Assembly (NCBI RefSeq): GCF_006442205.1
Contig: NZ_VFVR01000001.1
Location: 620,001-684,000 of the forward strand
Direction: 5' to 3'
DNA: 64,000 bases
Origin: Mesorhizobium sp. B2-3-12
GTDB lineage: Bacteria; Pseudomonadota; Alphaproteobacteria; Rhizobiales; Rhizobiaceae
Shown in pieces: positions 16,015-23,786 of this stretch (position 1 is its first letter; the number at the start of each line of letters is the position of its first letter). Position numbers and translations under genes: made by a program. The notes under the pieces were generated by a model. That model saw only the letters and a program-made list of their open reading frames with translations. It ran no database searches and was not told where the DNA came from.

Positions 16015-17243
16015 GATTTGTCTCCTGATAGGACGTGCAAGGCGGCGCGGTGCTGGCCGCGAGTGACCGCTGCCCACAACGCCATGAAGGGTGGTGCCAG
16101 CAGCAGGAATGGCGGGATCAGATGCGGGAAATAGATGCGCGTATCGTGGATCGGGAAGACGGTGAATTTGGCCAGCGCGCCGAGCACCAGCGCCGCGAAC
16201 AGGATGCCGGCGCGGCGGTCGAGGCGGAAGCCGGCGCGGCCGGCCGCGAACCAGCCGGCCAGCGCCAGCACCGAAACCCCGACCCAGCTGTTCAGGTTGA
16301 CGGCGCGCAGCAGCGATGCGGCGAACGCCTTGAGATAGGCGATAAGCGAAAACGCCGGCTCGAACCCGTCCATGTCGTAGTGTTGCTCGATGCTGGAGAA
16401 CCACAGATGCGGCCACCAGCCTGGATGATGAGCCCAGTGCGAAATGGCGAAATACGCGACGAAAGACGCGGCGAAACCGGCCAGCGCGCCCCAGGCCTTC
16501 TGCCGGAAGGCGACCAGCAATATCGCGAAAATCGCAAGGAAAACAATATTGTCCGGCCGCACCATGAAGGCCAGGAAGAGCAGGATGGCCGTTGCCGCCT
16601 CGCGGCCTCGGACATAGGCATAGAGACCACCCAGCAAGAGAGCTGACGTGAGCAGGTCCGGTGTCGAAGCGCGCGCGGCGTCGCCGAAATCGGCCATGAT
16701 CAGAACCGCGCCGATCACTGGCGCCAAGGCCAAGGCCTTTTCCCCGCGCAGCCAGAGCAATGTGATGGCACCAAACAGGAGCACCGAGAACACCTGCACC
16801 AGACGCATCGCCGCGACCGGCGCCATCACCGCGCTTAGCGTCGACAGGATCTCGGCGTAGAGAAACTTGATCCGGTACATGCCGAGCAGCGAATGGAAGT
16901 CGGCCGCATTCTCAGCCATTTGGCTGCGGAAGCCGCCGCCATCGTCGGTCAGCGCCTTGTAATCGCCGGCCGAGACACCCGATTTGACGGTGTCGTAGGC
17001 ATAGTCATGCAGCGCCTGGGCATCGGGGTAGGTGCCCTCCTCCGATATGGCGAGATAGGGCAGCATGTCCCAGTTGGCGTCGGGCATCACCCAGGCCGTG
17101 AACGCCGTCAAAAGGATATAGAGCGCGAAGGCCGCCGCGCCGATCGGAGCCGCTAGCCGCGCATAGGTCCCCTCGCCCCACGCCAGACCGGCCTCGACGA
17201 GCCGGTCGAGTGGATTTTGCGGAGTGGGCGACTTGGTCAGCAT
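16011..17243 (-). CDS. Multi-span membrane protein, GT-C-like
   Basis: A 410-residue protein with about ten hydrophobic segments. An acidic, polar loop after the first span (AWVMPDANWDMLPYLA, with several Asp and Glu) resembles the periplasmic catalytic loop of GT-C glycosyltransferases, which use polyprenyl-phosphate sugars. I recognise no named family with certainty. ATG at 17243 is preferred to the TTG at 17258. It sits between the aminotransferase and FkbM genes of a locus that also encodes enzymes for a polyprenyl-phosphate pentose, so a role as the transferase is the working idea. A hydrolase or polymerase remains possible. Confidence 0.6.
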   Translation of the reverse strand: MLTKSPTPQNPLDRLVEAGLAWGEGTYARLAAPIGAAAFALYILLTAFTAWVMPDANWDMLPYLAISEEGTYPDAQALHDYAYDTVKSGVSAGDYKALTDDGGGFRSQMAENAADFHSLLGMYRIKFLYAEILSTLSAVMAPVAAMRLVQVFSVLLFGAITLLWLRGEKALALAPVIGAVLIMADFGDAARASTPDLLTSALLLGGLYAYVRGREAATAILLFLAFMVRPDNIVFLAIFAILLVAFRQKAWGALAGFAASFVAYFAISHWAHHPGWWPHLWFSSIEQHYDMDGFEPAFSLIAYLKAFAASLLRAVNLNSWVGVSVLALAGWFAAGRAGFRLDRRAGILFAALVLGALAKFTVFPIHDTRIYFPHLIPPFLLLAPPFMALWAAVTRGQHRAALHVLSGDKS

Positions 17244-17264
17244 GACGGTGTTCCGCAAACCTCG

Positions 17265-18737
17265 TTAACGGACCTGGCTTTTGACGAAGTCCTTCACGAT
17301 CGACACGATGCCGCGCGACAACAGGCTGTCGAAGGCGTCGACGAAGCGGTCGACATGTTCGCGCTGGCAGATCAGCGGCGGCTCGAGCCGGATGACGTTA
17401 CGGTTGTATTCGGTGAAGGCGACGAGCACGTCATAGTCGCGCAACAACAGCGCGCCGACGAAGCCGGACAGCGAGCCCTTGAGCTTGTCGTCGAGCACGC
17501 TGACGATGGGGCGCAGCACCATCGGTAAGGTCTGCGAGAAGTCGTGGAACTCCAGGCCGATCATGAAGCCCTTGCCGCGCACGTCCTTGATGATCTTGGG
17601 GTATTTTTCCCTGAGCGCCCGCAGGCGTTGCAGCAGATAATCGCCGGTGACGGCGGCGTTGTCGATCAGCCCCTCATCGTAGAGCACGTTGATGCCCTCG
17701 ATCGCGGTGGCGCACGCCTCGCCCATGCCGCCGAAAGTGGCCATGGCATGGATCATCGCCGTCTTCGGCGTGCCGTAGGCCTTCATGTAGATTTCGCGGC
17801 GCGCGATCATCGCACCGACCGCGGCCTTGCCGGCGCCAAGCGATTTGGCCAGTGCCGTCACGTCAGGCACGACGCCATAATGCTCGAAGGCATAGAAGCG
17901 ACCCGAGCGGCCATAGCCGCACTGGACTTCGTCGGCGACCCACAGCACGCCATACTGGTCGCACAGCGCCCGCAGCTTTTGCCAATACTCAGTCGGCGCC
18001 TGGATGATGCCGCCGCCGCCCTGGATGGTTTCGAGCACGATGACGCCGATCTCCGGATCGGTACGGAACAGGCGTTCGACCGCCTCGATGTCGGCAAAGG
18101 GAATCCGCACGGTATTGTCGGCCATCTTGAAGTCGGCGCGGTAGAGCTGGCCGTCGGTGATGCCCAGCACACCCTTGGTCTTGCCATGGAAGGAGTTCTC
18201 GGCATAGACGATCTTCGGCCGTTTCGGGCCGGCGGCACGCTCGGCGAGCTTCACCGCCGCTTCCATCGCTTCCGAACCGGACGAGCCCAAAAACACCATG
18301 TCGAGATCGCCAGGCGAGCACTTCGCGATATTGTGCGCCAATGCCGCCGCGTATTGCGACATGAAGGCGATGGCGATTTCCTGGCGCTTCTCTTCCTGGA
18401 ACTGCTTCCGCGCCTCGAGGATGCGCTGATGGTTGTGGCCGAAGGCCAGCGAACCGAAGCCGCCGAAGAAGTCGAGAATCTTGCGGCCGTTCTGGTCGAT
18501 GTAGAACATGCCCTCGGCACGCTCGATCTTGATCTTGTGGAAGCCGAGCAGCTTCATGAAATGCAGTTGGCCGGGGTTGAGATGTGCCTTGAACAGATCC
18601 GTCATGCGCGCGACGTCCATCGCCTTGGCCTGCTCGACGCTGATCAGGTCGGGCTTGGCGATGGTGGCGGGCGACAGCGCCGGCGCGCTGACCAGGGTGC
18701 GCGCATTCGTCTGCTCGGGTTTGGCCATCACGGTCAT
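17265..18737 (-). CDS. Class III PLP-dependent aminotransferase
   Basis: A 490-residue class III (omega-type) aminotransferase. Seen are FGGFGSLAFGHNH near residue 92, GSSGSEAMEAA near 152, the PLP-facing Asp in VADEVQCGYGRSG near 276 and the Schiff-base Lys in SLGAGKAA near 306. The start follows GGAGATTGAA. The insertion between the active-site Lys and the C-terminus (FSQTLPMVLRPIVSVLDDKL) is longer than in ornithine or acetylornithine enzymes. It lies inside the envelope locus; a sugar or amino-acid substrate cannot be chosen from sequence. Confidence 0.85.
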   Translation of the reverse strand: MTVMAKPEQTNARTLVSAPALSPATIAKPDLISVEQAKAMDVARMTDLFKAHLNPGQLHFMKLLGFHKIKIERAEGMFYIDQNGRKILDFFGGFGSLAFGHNHQRILEARKQFQEEKRQEIAIAFMSQYAAALAHNIAKCSPGDLDMVFLGSSGSEAMEAAVKLAERAAGPKRPKIVYAENSFHGKTKGVLGITDGQLYRADFKMADNTVRIPFADIEAVERLFRTDPEIGVIVLETIQGGGGIIQAPTEYWQKLRALCDQYGVLWVADEVQCGYGRSGRFYAFEHYGVVPDVTALAKSLGAGKAAVGAMIARREIYMKAYGTPKTAMIHAMATFGGMGEACATAIEGINVLYDEGLIDNAAVTGDYLLQRLRALREKYPKIIKDVRGKGFMIGLEFHDFSQTLPMVLRPIVSVLDDKLKGSLSGFVGALLLRDYDVLVAFTEYNRNVIRLEPPLICQREHVDRFVDAFDSLLSRGIVSIVKDFVKSQVR

Positions 18738-18797
18738 TTCAATCTCCTGTCCGCGCTACGACCAGCGTCGTGCGCCATAAAACTGTTTGGCGGGCCG

Positions 18798-19805
18798 CTA
18801 TTCGGCGGGCACATGTTTGGCGGCGACGGCGGGACCCGCCTTCTTGGCGCGGTATTCGCTATAGGCGGCGATCAGCATGTCCTCGTCGCGATATTGGGGC
18901 ACCCAGCCGAGCTGGCGCTCGGCCTTGGACACGTCGAGCACGCAGTCCTCGTCGGCGATCAGATATTGCTCCGGATCCATGATCGGCATGTTCATGAGAT
19001 CGAGCAGGTCCAGCGTGCGCTTGACCGCCCAGCCTGGCGTGGGCAACAGGATCGACTTCGAACCGGCATGCCGGATCAGGTCGCCAAGCAACTTCTTCAC
19101 CGGCGGCGGGTTGAGCGAGCCGAGATTATAGGCCTCGTTGGGCACACCGGCCTTCCAGGCGGCGCGGGCGGCTTCGGCGCAGTCGAACACCGAGATGAAC
19201 TGATAGGGGTTCTTGCCCGAACCGATCATCGGCACCGGAAGGTTCCAATCGATCAGCTTGAACAGTTTTTCCAATATGCCGAGCCGGCCAGGCCCGATGA
19301 TCAGGCGCGGCCTGAACAGCGAAATCGACATGCCGCGCTTGCGCCATTCGGCGGCCAGTTCCTCGGTCTTCTGCTTCGACCAGCCATATTCGCCGAGCGG
19401 CGCGACCGGATGTTCCTCGGTCATCGGCTGGGTGACCGTGTGGCCGTAGATCATGTCGGTCGTGTAGTGGACAAGTTTTGGCGCGCCGGCCTTGTCCATG
19501 GCCTGCATGATGTGCTCGGTGCCATGGAAGTTGACCGGGAAGAAGAAGTCATGCCGCTTGGTCCGCACCTGGATCGGCGACAGCATCTTGGCCGACAGAT
19601 TGTAGACCATGTCGTCCGCCTTCAGCCCGACGGCGGCGACCGACGCGGAATCCGTGACATCGCACTCGATGAAGCGGGCATTGCGGTAATGCGCAAGGTC
19701 GCTCTTGACGATATCGGCGACGACGACCTCTTCACCATCCGCCACAAGCTTCGGGGCAAGGTGGCGGCCGACGAAGCCGTCACCGCCGAAAATCACATGT
19801 CTCAT
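18798..19805 (-). CDS. NAD-dependent epimerase/dehydratase (extended SDR)
   Basis: A 335-residue extended short-chain dehydrogenase. The nucleotide-binding motif is GGDGFVG at residues 7-13, and the catalytic pair is in YGWSK near 144-148. It is related to nucleotide-sugar epimerases and sterol-type dehydrogenases. Its start overlaps the preceding stop by four bases. It is not like DprE2, which is a shorter classical SDR; yet by position it could reduce the keto sugar made by the DprE1-like enzyme at 20361, or act on a nucleotide sugar. Confidence 0.83.
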   Translation of the reverse strand: MRHVIFGGDGFVGRHLAPKLVADGEEVVVADIVKSDLAHYRNARFIECDVTDSASVAAVGLKADDMVYNLSAKMLSPIQVRTKRHDFFFPVNFHGTEHIMQAMDKAGAPKLVHYTTDMIYGHTVTQPMTEEHPVAPLGEYGWSKQKTEELAAEWRKRGMSISLFRPRLIIGPGRLGILEKLFKLIDWNLPVPMIGSGKNPYQFISVFDCAEAARAAWKAGVPNEAYNLGSLNPPPVKKLLGDLIRHAGSKSILLPTPGWAVKRTLDLLDLMNMPIMDPEQYLIADEDCVLDVSKAERQLGWVPQYRDEDMLIAAYSEYRAKKAGPAVAAKHVPAE

Positions 19806-20236
19806 CGAACGGTCTCGTTTGCAGGGATCTTGTCTGATGTGATGGAAGCGGTCTGGTCCTCATGCCCTCGCCCACTTTGCGCGATCAGCACCGTGCCGAC
19901 GCAGATGAAGGCGATGCCGGCGATGCGCCAGCCATTGAGATCCTCGCGGAAGACGAAATAGGCGAAGATGGCGACGGCGACGTAAGCCAGGCTGAGGAAG
20001 GGATAGGCAAAGGAGAGTTCGACCTTGGACAGCACATAGAGGTGCGAGGCCATCGAAATCACGAAGGTGCACAAGCCAAGGAAGACCCAGGGGCTGAAGA
20101 CGATCTGCAGCAGCTTGATCAACGGATTGGTGCCCTCGAACGAAATGGGGCCAAGCGACATCATGCCCTGCTTCAGCATGAGCTGCGCAGCGGCATTGGT
20201 CATGACCGTAAAGAGAATGAAGACGATATATTTCAT
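19802..20236 (-). CDS. Small EamA/SMR-type membrane protein, possible lipid-sugar flippase
   Basis: A 144-residue protein with four hydrophobic segments (about residues 1-20, 45-65, 72-92 and 98-116) and a polar acidic tail. The size and spacing match the SMR/EamA half-transporters that include ArnE/ArnF, flippases of undecaprenyl-phosphate aminoarabinose. The start is the ATG at 20236, four bases of overlap link it to the SDR gene. In a locus with UbiA- and DprE1-like enzymes a flippase for the lipid-linked sugar is a reasonable role. A drug exporter is less likely in this operon. Confidence 0.7.
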   Translation of the reverse strand: MKYIVFILFTVMTNAAAQLMLKQGMMSLGPISFEGTNPLIKLLQIVFSPWVFLGLCTFVISMASHLYVLSKVELSFAYPFLSLAYVAVAIFAYFVFREDLNGWRIAGIAFICVGTVLIAQSGRGHEDQTASITSDKIPANETVR

Positions 20237-20360
20237 TTCAACCCGCCAACCCCGTAATCTCAAGTAATACAAACTTGAAAAGATTTCGTGAACTCACAAG
20301 ACAATTTTGAGTAAACCTCGACGTTAACCATTCATAAACCATGATCTATTCAACTTTTAT

Positions 20361-21710
20361 CTATTCGGCGGCTTCCGAACCGCGCCGCCCCAGCTCGATG
20401 CTCCCGGCGGTGCGCGCCCAGAAATCGGATATGAAGGCGGGGTCGCGCAGGGCTTCCAGCCTCGGCCAGTCCGGGAACGAAGCGGTGAAGGTCGCGGCAG
20501 CCATGCGCGCGTCCTTGTAGGGGTTGACCGCGCCCCCAGCTGCGATCGTCATGCGGTCGAGCTCGCCCAGCAGGGCAATCGTCGCCGCGCCCCTGTTGGG
20601 GAAATCGAGCGTCAGCGTGTAACCCGGCCTGGGGAACGACAGCAGTGCCGGCGAGCGGGTCGACCCGAAGCGCTTCAGGACGGTGAGGAACGACCCCTGC
20701 CGGGCCCGCCGGGCGGCCGCGAGCAGCGCCGGCACGATCGTGCGCGCGGCCTCTTCCGGGACCACGCTCTGATGCTGGAACAGCCCCTTCGGGCCATAAA
20801 GCCTGTTCCAGTCGCGCACACCGTCGAGCGGGAAGAAGAAGCCCTGGTATTCGACCTGACGCGGCCCGGTGGCCCTGCCCTTTTTCCACCTGTAGGCGGC
20901 ATTGAAAGCGGTCAGGAACGGCCGGTTGAGAACGTTGAATGCCGGCTGGAGCGGCACGGAGAATTTCGCGCTGGCACGCGCGGCCGCGTGCGAGCCGTGC
21001 TCGGCGTGGTTGCCGGTAAACAGCAGGCCCCGTCCGCTGTGGGGGCCGCCGGCGAGCTGGTCGATCCAGGCGACGGCATATTCATTGGCTTGGTCCGCCG
21101 CTTCGGCCAGATCGAAATATTCGCCGAGGTCGCGAAACCGCGTCGTCTTTTCCACGATGTCGAGCGACGGAACCCGCATCAGCCGGATCGAGGCCGACAG
21201 GATCAGGCCGGTGAGGCCCATGCCGCCGATGGTCGCCCGGAACAGGCGCGCATTGTCGGTCGCCGAGCAACGATAGGTCCGTCCATCCGACCGCAGCAGC
21301 GTAAAGCTCTCCACATGGCACCCGAACGTGCCGCGCCGGTGATGGTTCTTGCCGTGGACATCGTTGGCAATGGCGCCGCCGAGCGTGACGAATTGTGTGC
21401 CGGGGACCACGGCCGGGAAGAAGCCATGTGGCGCGGCATAGGCGATGACATCCGCGAGCAGCACACCGGCATCCGCTTCGAGGAGGCCGGTCTCGGCGTT
21501 GAAGCCGCGAATGCGGTTCAGGGGTCGCATGTCGATGACCGTGCCGGCCTGGTTCTGGCAGGAATCGCCGTAGGACCGGCCATTGCCATAGGCAAGCAGC
21601 GACGCTTGTCTCGCCTGACCGCCCTTCAGCAATGCAATGGCGTCATCGGCATGCATCGTCCTTGCCGCTGGCGGCGTGGCAAGGCCAAAGCTCTGAAAGC
21701 GTTCGGCCAT
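20361..21710 (-). CDS. FAD-linked oxidase, DprE1-like
   Basis: A 449-residue oxidase of the vanillyl-alcohol-oxidase fold, closest in pattern to decaprenylphosphoryl-ribose 2'-oxidase DprE1. Characteristic stretches are YGNGRSYGDS near residue 41, DAGVLLADVIAYAAPHGFFP near 80, PGTQFVTLGGAIANDVHGKN near 103 and FGCHVES near 130. It would oxidise C2 of a polyprenyl-phosphate ribose, the first half of conversion to arabinose. It starts two bases after the stop of the HAD-UbiA gene, so the two are co-translated. Confidence 0.82.
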   Translation of the reverse strand: MAERFQSFGLATPPAARTMHADDAIALLKGGQARQASLLAYGNGRSYGDSCQNQAGTVIDMRPLNRIRGFNAETGLLEADAGVLLADVIAYAAPHGFFPAVVPGTQFVTLGGAIANDVHGKNHHRRGTFGCHVESFTLLRSDGRTYRCSATDNARLFRATIGGMGLTGLILSASIRLMRVPSLDIVEKTTRFRDLGEYFDLAEAADQANEYAVAWIDQLAGGPHSGRGLLFTGNHAEHGSHAAARASAKFSVPLQPAFNVLNRPFLTAFNAAYRWKKGRATGPRQVEYQGFFFPLDGVRDWNRLYGPKGLFQHQSVVPEEAARTIVPALLAAARRARQGSFLTVLKRFGSTRSPALLSFPRPGYTLTLDFPNRGAATIALLGELDRMTIAAGGAVNPYKDARMAAATFTASFPDWPRLEALRDPAFISDFWARTAGSIELGRRGSEAAE

Positions 21711-21712
21711 GG

Positions 21713-23146
21713 CTACCAGCCCCCGATGACCAGCAGCACGGCGCCGATCGCCACCACGATCTGACTGCGCCAGTCGCGGATGATGAAGACGACCGGGTCG
21801 TCGTGCATTTCGTCGCGGCGCGCCAGGATCCAGACGCGCATGGTGAGATAGAGCACGATCGGCGCCAGCGGCCAGATCAGCCAGGGATGCGGATAGAGTT
21901 CGCGCACCGCGACACTGTCCATGTAGAGCGCCAGCACCAGCGCCGAGGAGAAGGCCGAAGCCATGCCGGCCTGGGCAACGATCTCCTGGTCTTCGGTTCG
22001 ATAGCCGCGGCCGGCAATACGCTCGCCCGGCGGAATGGCGGTGGTGCGCAGTTCGACGAAGCGCTTCACCAGCGCCAGCGACAGGAAAAAGAAGATCGAG
22101 AAGGCGAGCAGCCAGAATGAAACGTCGACACCGGTCGCGGCCGCGCCCGCCAGCACACGGACCGTATAGAGACCGGCAAGCGTCAGCACGTCGACCAGAA
22201 GCATGCGCTTGAACGACAGCGAATAGGCCGTGGTGACGACCATGTAGCCGCCGAGCACAGCCAGGAATTCAAGCGACAGGAACAGCCCGGTGCCGATGCC
22301 GATCGTCAGCAGAACCGCGATCGCGCCAAGGCCGAACGGGATCGACAGGGCACCACTGGCGAATGGCCTGTTGCGTTTGGTGAGATGCTTGCGATCGAGC
22401 GCGAGGTCGAAGAAATCATTGAGGATATATATCGCCGACGCCACCGCGCTGAACGAGATGAACGCCAGCAGGCATTCCCAGATCATGCTGGAATTGAAAT
22501 ATTCGTGCGACAGCATCATCGGCACGCCGATCAGCGAGTTCTTCAGCCACTGATGCACCCGCAGCATCTTGACGATGGTCCGCAATGTCGGCTTCGGCGC
22601 CGGCATCGTTTCGGCACCATGCGCCGCCTGCCAGCGCGCGGCGTGACGGTCGGGTGCGACGACGATCGCGCTGCGCGCCGCGTCGAAGACCTGGAGGTCA
22701 TGACGGCTGTTGCCGGCGTAGTCGAAACCGGCATCGCCATAGGCCGCGACGAGCGAGGCTCGCTTCTTGTCCGAAGTGAGATTGTCGAGGCCGTCAGTGG
22801 CCAGCACCCGGTCGAAAATGCCGAGATGGACAGCAATGGCATCGGCGAACTTGCGCGGCGTGCCGGTCGCCAGCACGAGCTTGCGGCCTTCGGCGTGCTC
22901 GCCGCGGAGCCGGTCGAGCAATGACGCCCGGTAGGGCAGCGTGGCCGGGTCGATGTCGATGCGCTTGGCGATCGCCTGCTTCAGCCGAGCCGGTCCGCCG
23001 GCCGCCCAGAACGGCACAAGGAAGAGATAGAGCGGGTTCTTCTTGAGGAGGATGAACAATCCTTCCCACAAAAGATCGGTCGCGATCAGCGTGCCGTCGA
23101 GATCGACCGCAAGCGGTATTGCGTTCCTGTCCGACCGCGCATCCAT
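21713..23146 (-). CDS. HAD phosphatase-UbiA prenyltransferase fusion (DPPR-synthase-like)
   Basis: A 477-residue fusion. Residues about 10-185 form a HAD phosphatase domain (nucleophile motif DLDGTLIATD near 15, LATGTPRKF near 93, a GNSRHDLQVFD motif near 145). From about 190 a UbiA-type membrane prenyltransferase follows with roughly nine spans. Its Asp-rich motif NDFFDLALDRKH then KRNRPFASG is the pattern of decaprenylphosphate phosphoribosyltransferases rather than of quinone enzymes. The pair could put phosphoribose on polyprenyl phosphate and remove the 5'-phosphate. The next gene encodes a DprE1-like oxidase. NoeC of Azorhizobium, linked to Nod-factor arabinosylation, is a relative as I recall. 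Confidence 0.82.
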   Translation of the reverse strand: MDARSDRNAIPLAVDLDGTLIATDLLWEGLFILLKKNPLYLFLVPFWAAGGPARLKQAIAKRIDIDPATLPYRASLLDRLRGEHAEGRKLVLATGTPRKFADAIAVHLGIFDRVLATDGLDNLTSDKKRASLVAAYGDAGFDYAGNSRHDLQVFDAARSAIVVAPDRHAARWQAAHGAETMPAPKPTLRTIVKMLRVHQWLKNSLIGVPMMLSHEYFNSSMIWECLLAFISFSAVASAIYILNDFFDLALDRKHLTKRNRPFASGALSIPFGLGAIAVLLTIGIGTGLFLSLEFLAVLGGYMVVTTAYSLSFKRMLLVDVLTLAGLYTVRVLAGAAATGVDVSFWLLAFSIFFFLSLALVKRFVELRTTAIPPGERIAGRGYRTEDQEIVAQAGMASAFSSALVLALYMDSVAVRELYPHPWLIWPLAPIVLYLTMRVWILARRDEMHDDPVVFIIRDWRSQIVVAIGAVLLVIGGW

Positions 23147-23330
23147 GCCCGTCCTGCCCTGCCCGCGTATGATCCGAAACCGGAACCCCGTTGAGCGCCG
23201 TGTTTCGGCGTCTTGGATAGCGGTATAGCGGGGTATGGCCTAGCGAACGTTAAAACGTGCGGTTGCAGACGGCTGCCGCCGGGTATTTCCGGCTTCATTG
23301 TTAAGCAACCGCTACCGGAAACGATAAAAG

Positions 23331-23362
23331 GCCGGACAAATGCCCGGCCTTTCCAACCATGC
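23331..23362 (-). terminator. Intrinsic terminator of the small exported protein gene
   Basis: Minus-strand stem AAAGGCCGG (23362-23354) / CCGGCCTTT (23345-23337) with an 8-base loop and a following TTTATCGT. It ends the transcript of the gene at 23371-23634. Confidence 0.82.
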
Positions 23363-23370
23363 GACGGAGA

Positions 23371-23634
23371 TTACTTGATGCGGGCGACGCCGCCGGAAAT
23401 CTCGATCGTTTCCGAACCGGTCAGGGCTTCGAGGTCACCGTTCGGCAAGGTGACGAAGCAGCCATTCTGGCAGAACTCGACGGTTTCACCGCCGGCCAGC
23501 GCCAGCTCGGTCTTGCTGCCGCCCTCGGTCACGACCAGCGTGCGGGTCTGGGCGTCCTTGTTGACCGCGCTGGCGGCATGGGCCGAGCCGCTCACGGCGA
23601 GCAGGGCCACGGCAGCGACGAGAGACTTCCACAT
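23371..23634 (-). CDS. Small exported protein, unknown
   Basis: An 87-residue precursor with a clear signal peptide (MWKSLVAAVALLAVSGSAHA, predicted cleavage after AHA). The mature part of about 67 residues has two Cys close together (FCQNGCF) that could form a disulfide, and an acidic, beta-rich composition. The ATG at 23634 is chosen because it opens the signal peptide. I recognise no family with a known role. It is a single gene with its own terminator. Confidence 0.75.
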   Translation of the reverse strand: MWKSLVAAVALLAVSGSAHAASAVNKDAQTRTLVVTEGGSKTELALAGGETVEFCQNGCFVTLPNGDLEALTGSETIEISGGVARIK

Positions 23635-23786
23635 TGCAATATCGGTGTTCCCACCGCCTCTGTTGCATTTCACAAGGCATTCTCGCCTTTGCATGGGAGC
23701 TTATATGAGATGGAAGCTGAACCGCAACTGAATGCCGCATTCATGCCGCAATTGGCTTTGGCGGCATGTAGCCGGCAATGTCCAGC

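Noticed and set aside
17544..19961. 805-codon open frame on the plus strand
   Set aside because: It runs antisense through the aminotransferase and SDR genes, which have full motifs; no ribosome binding site or recognisable sequence.
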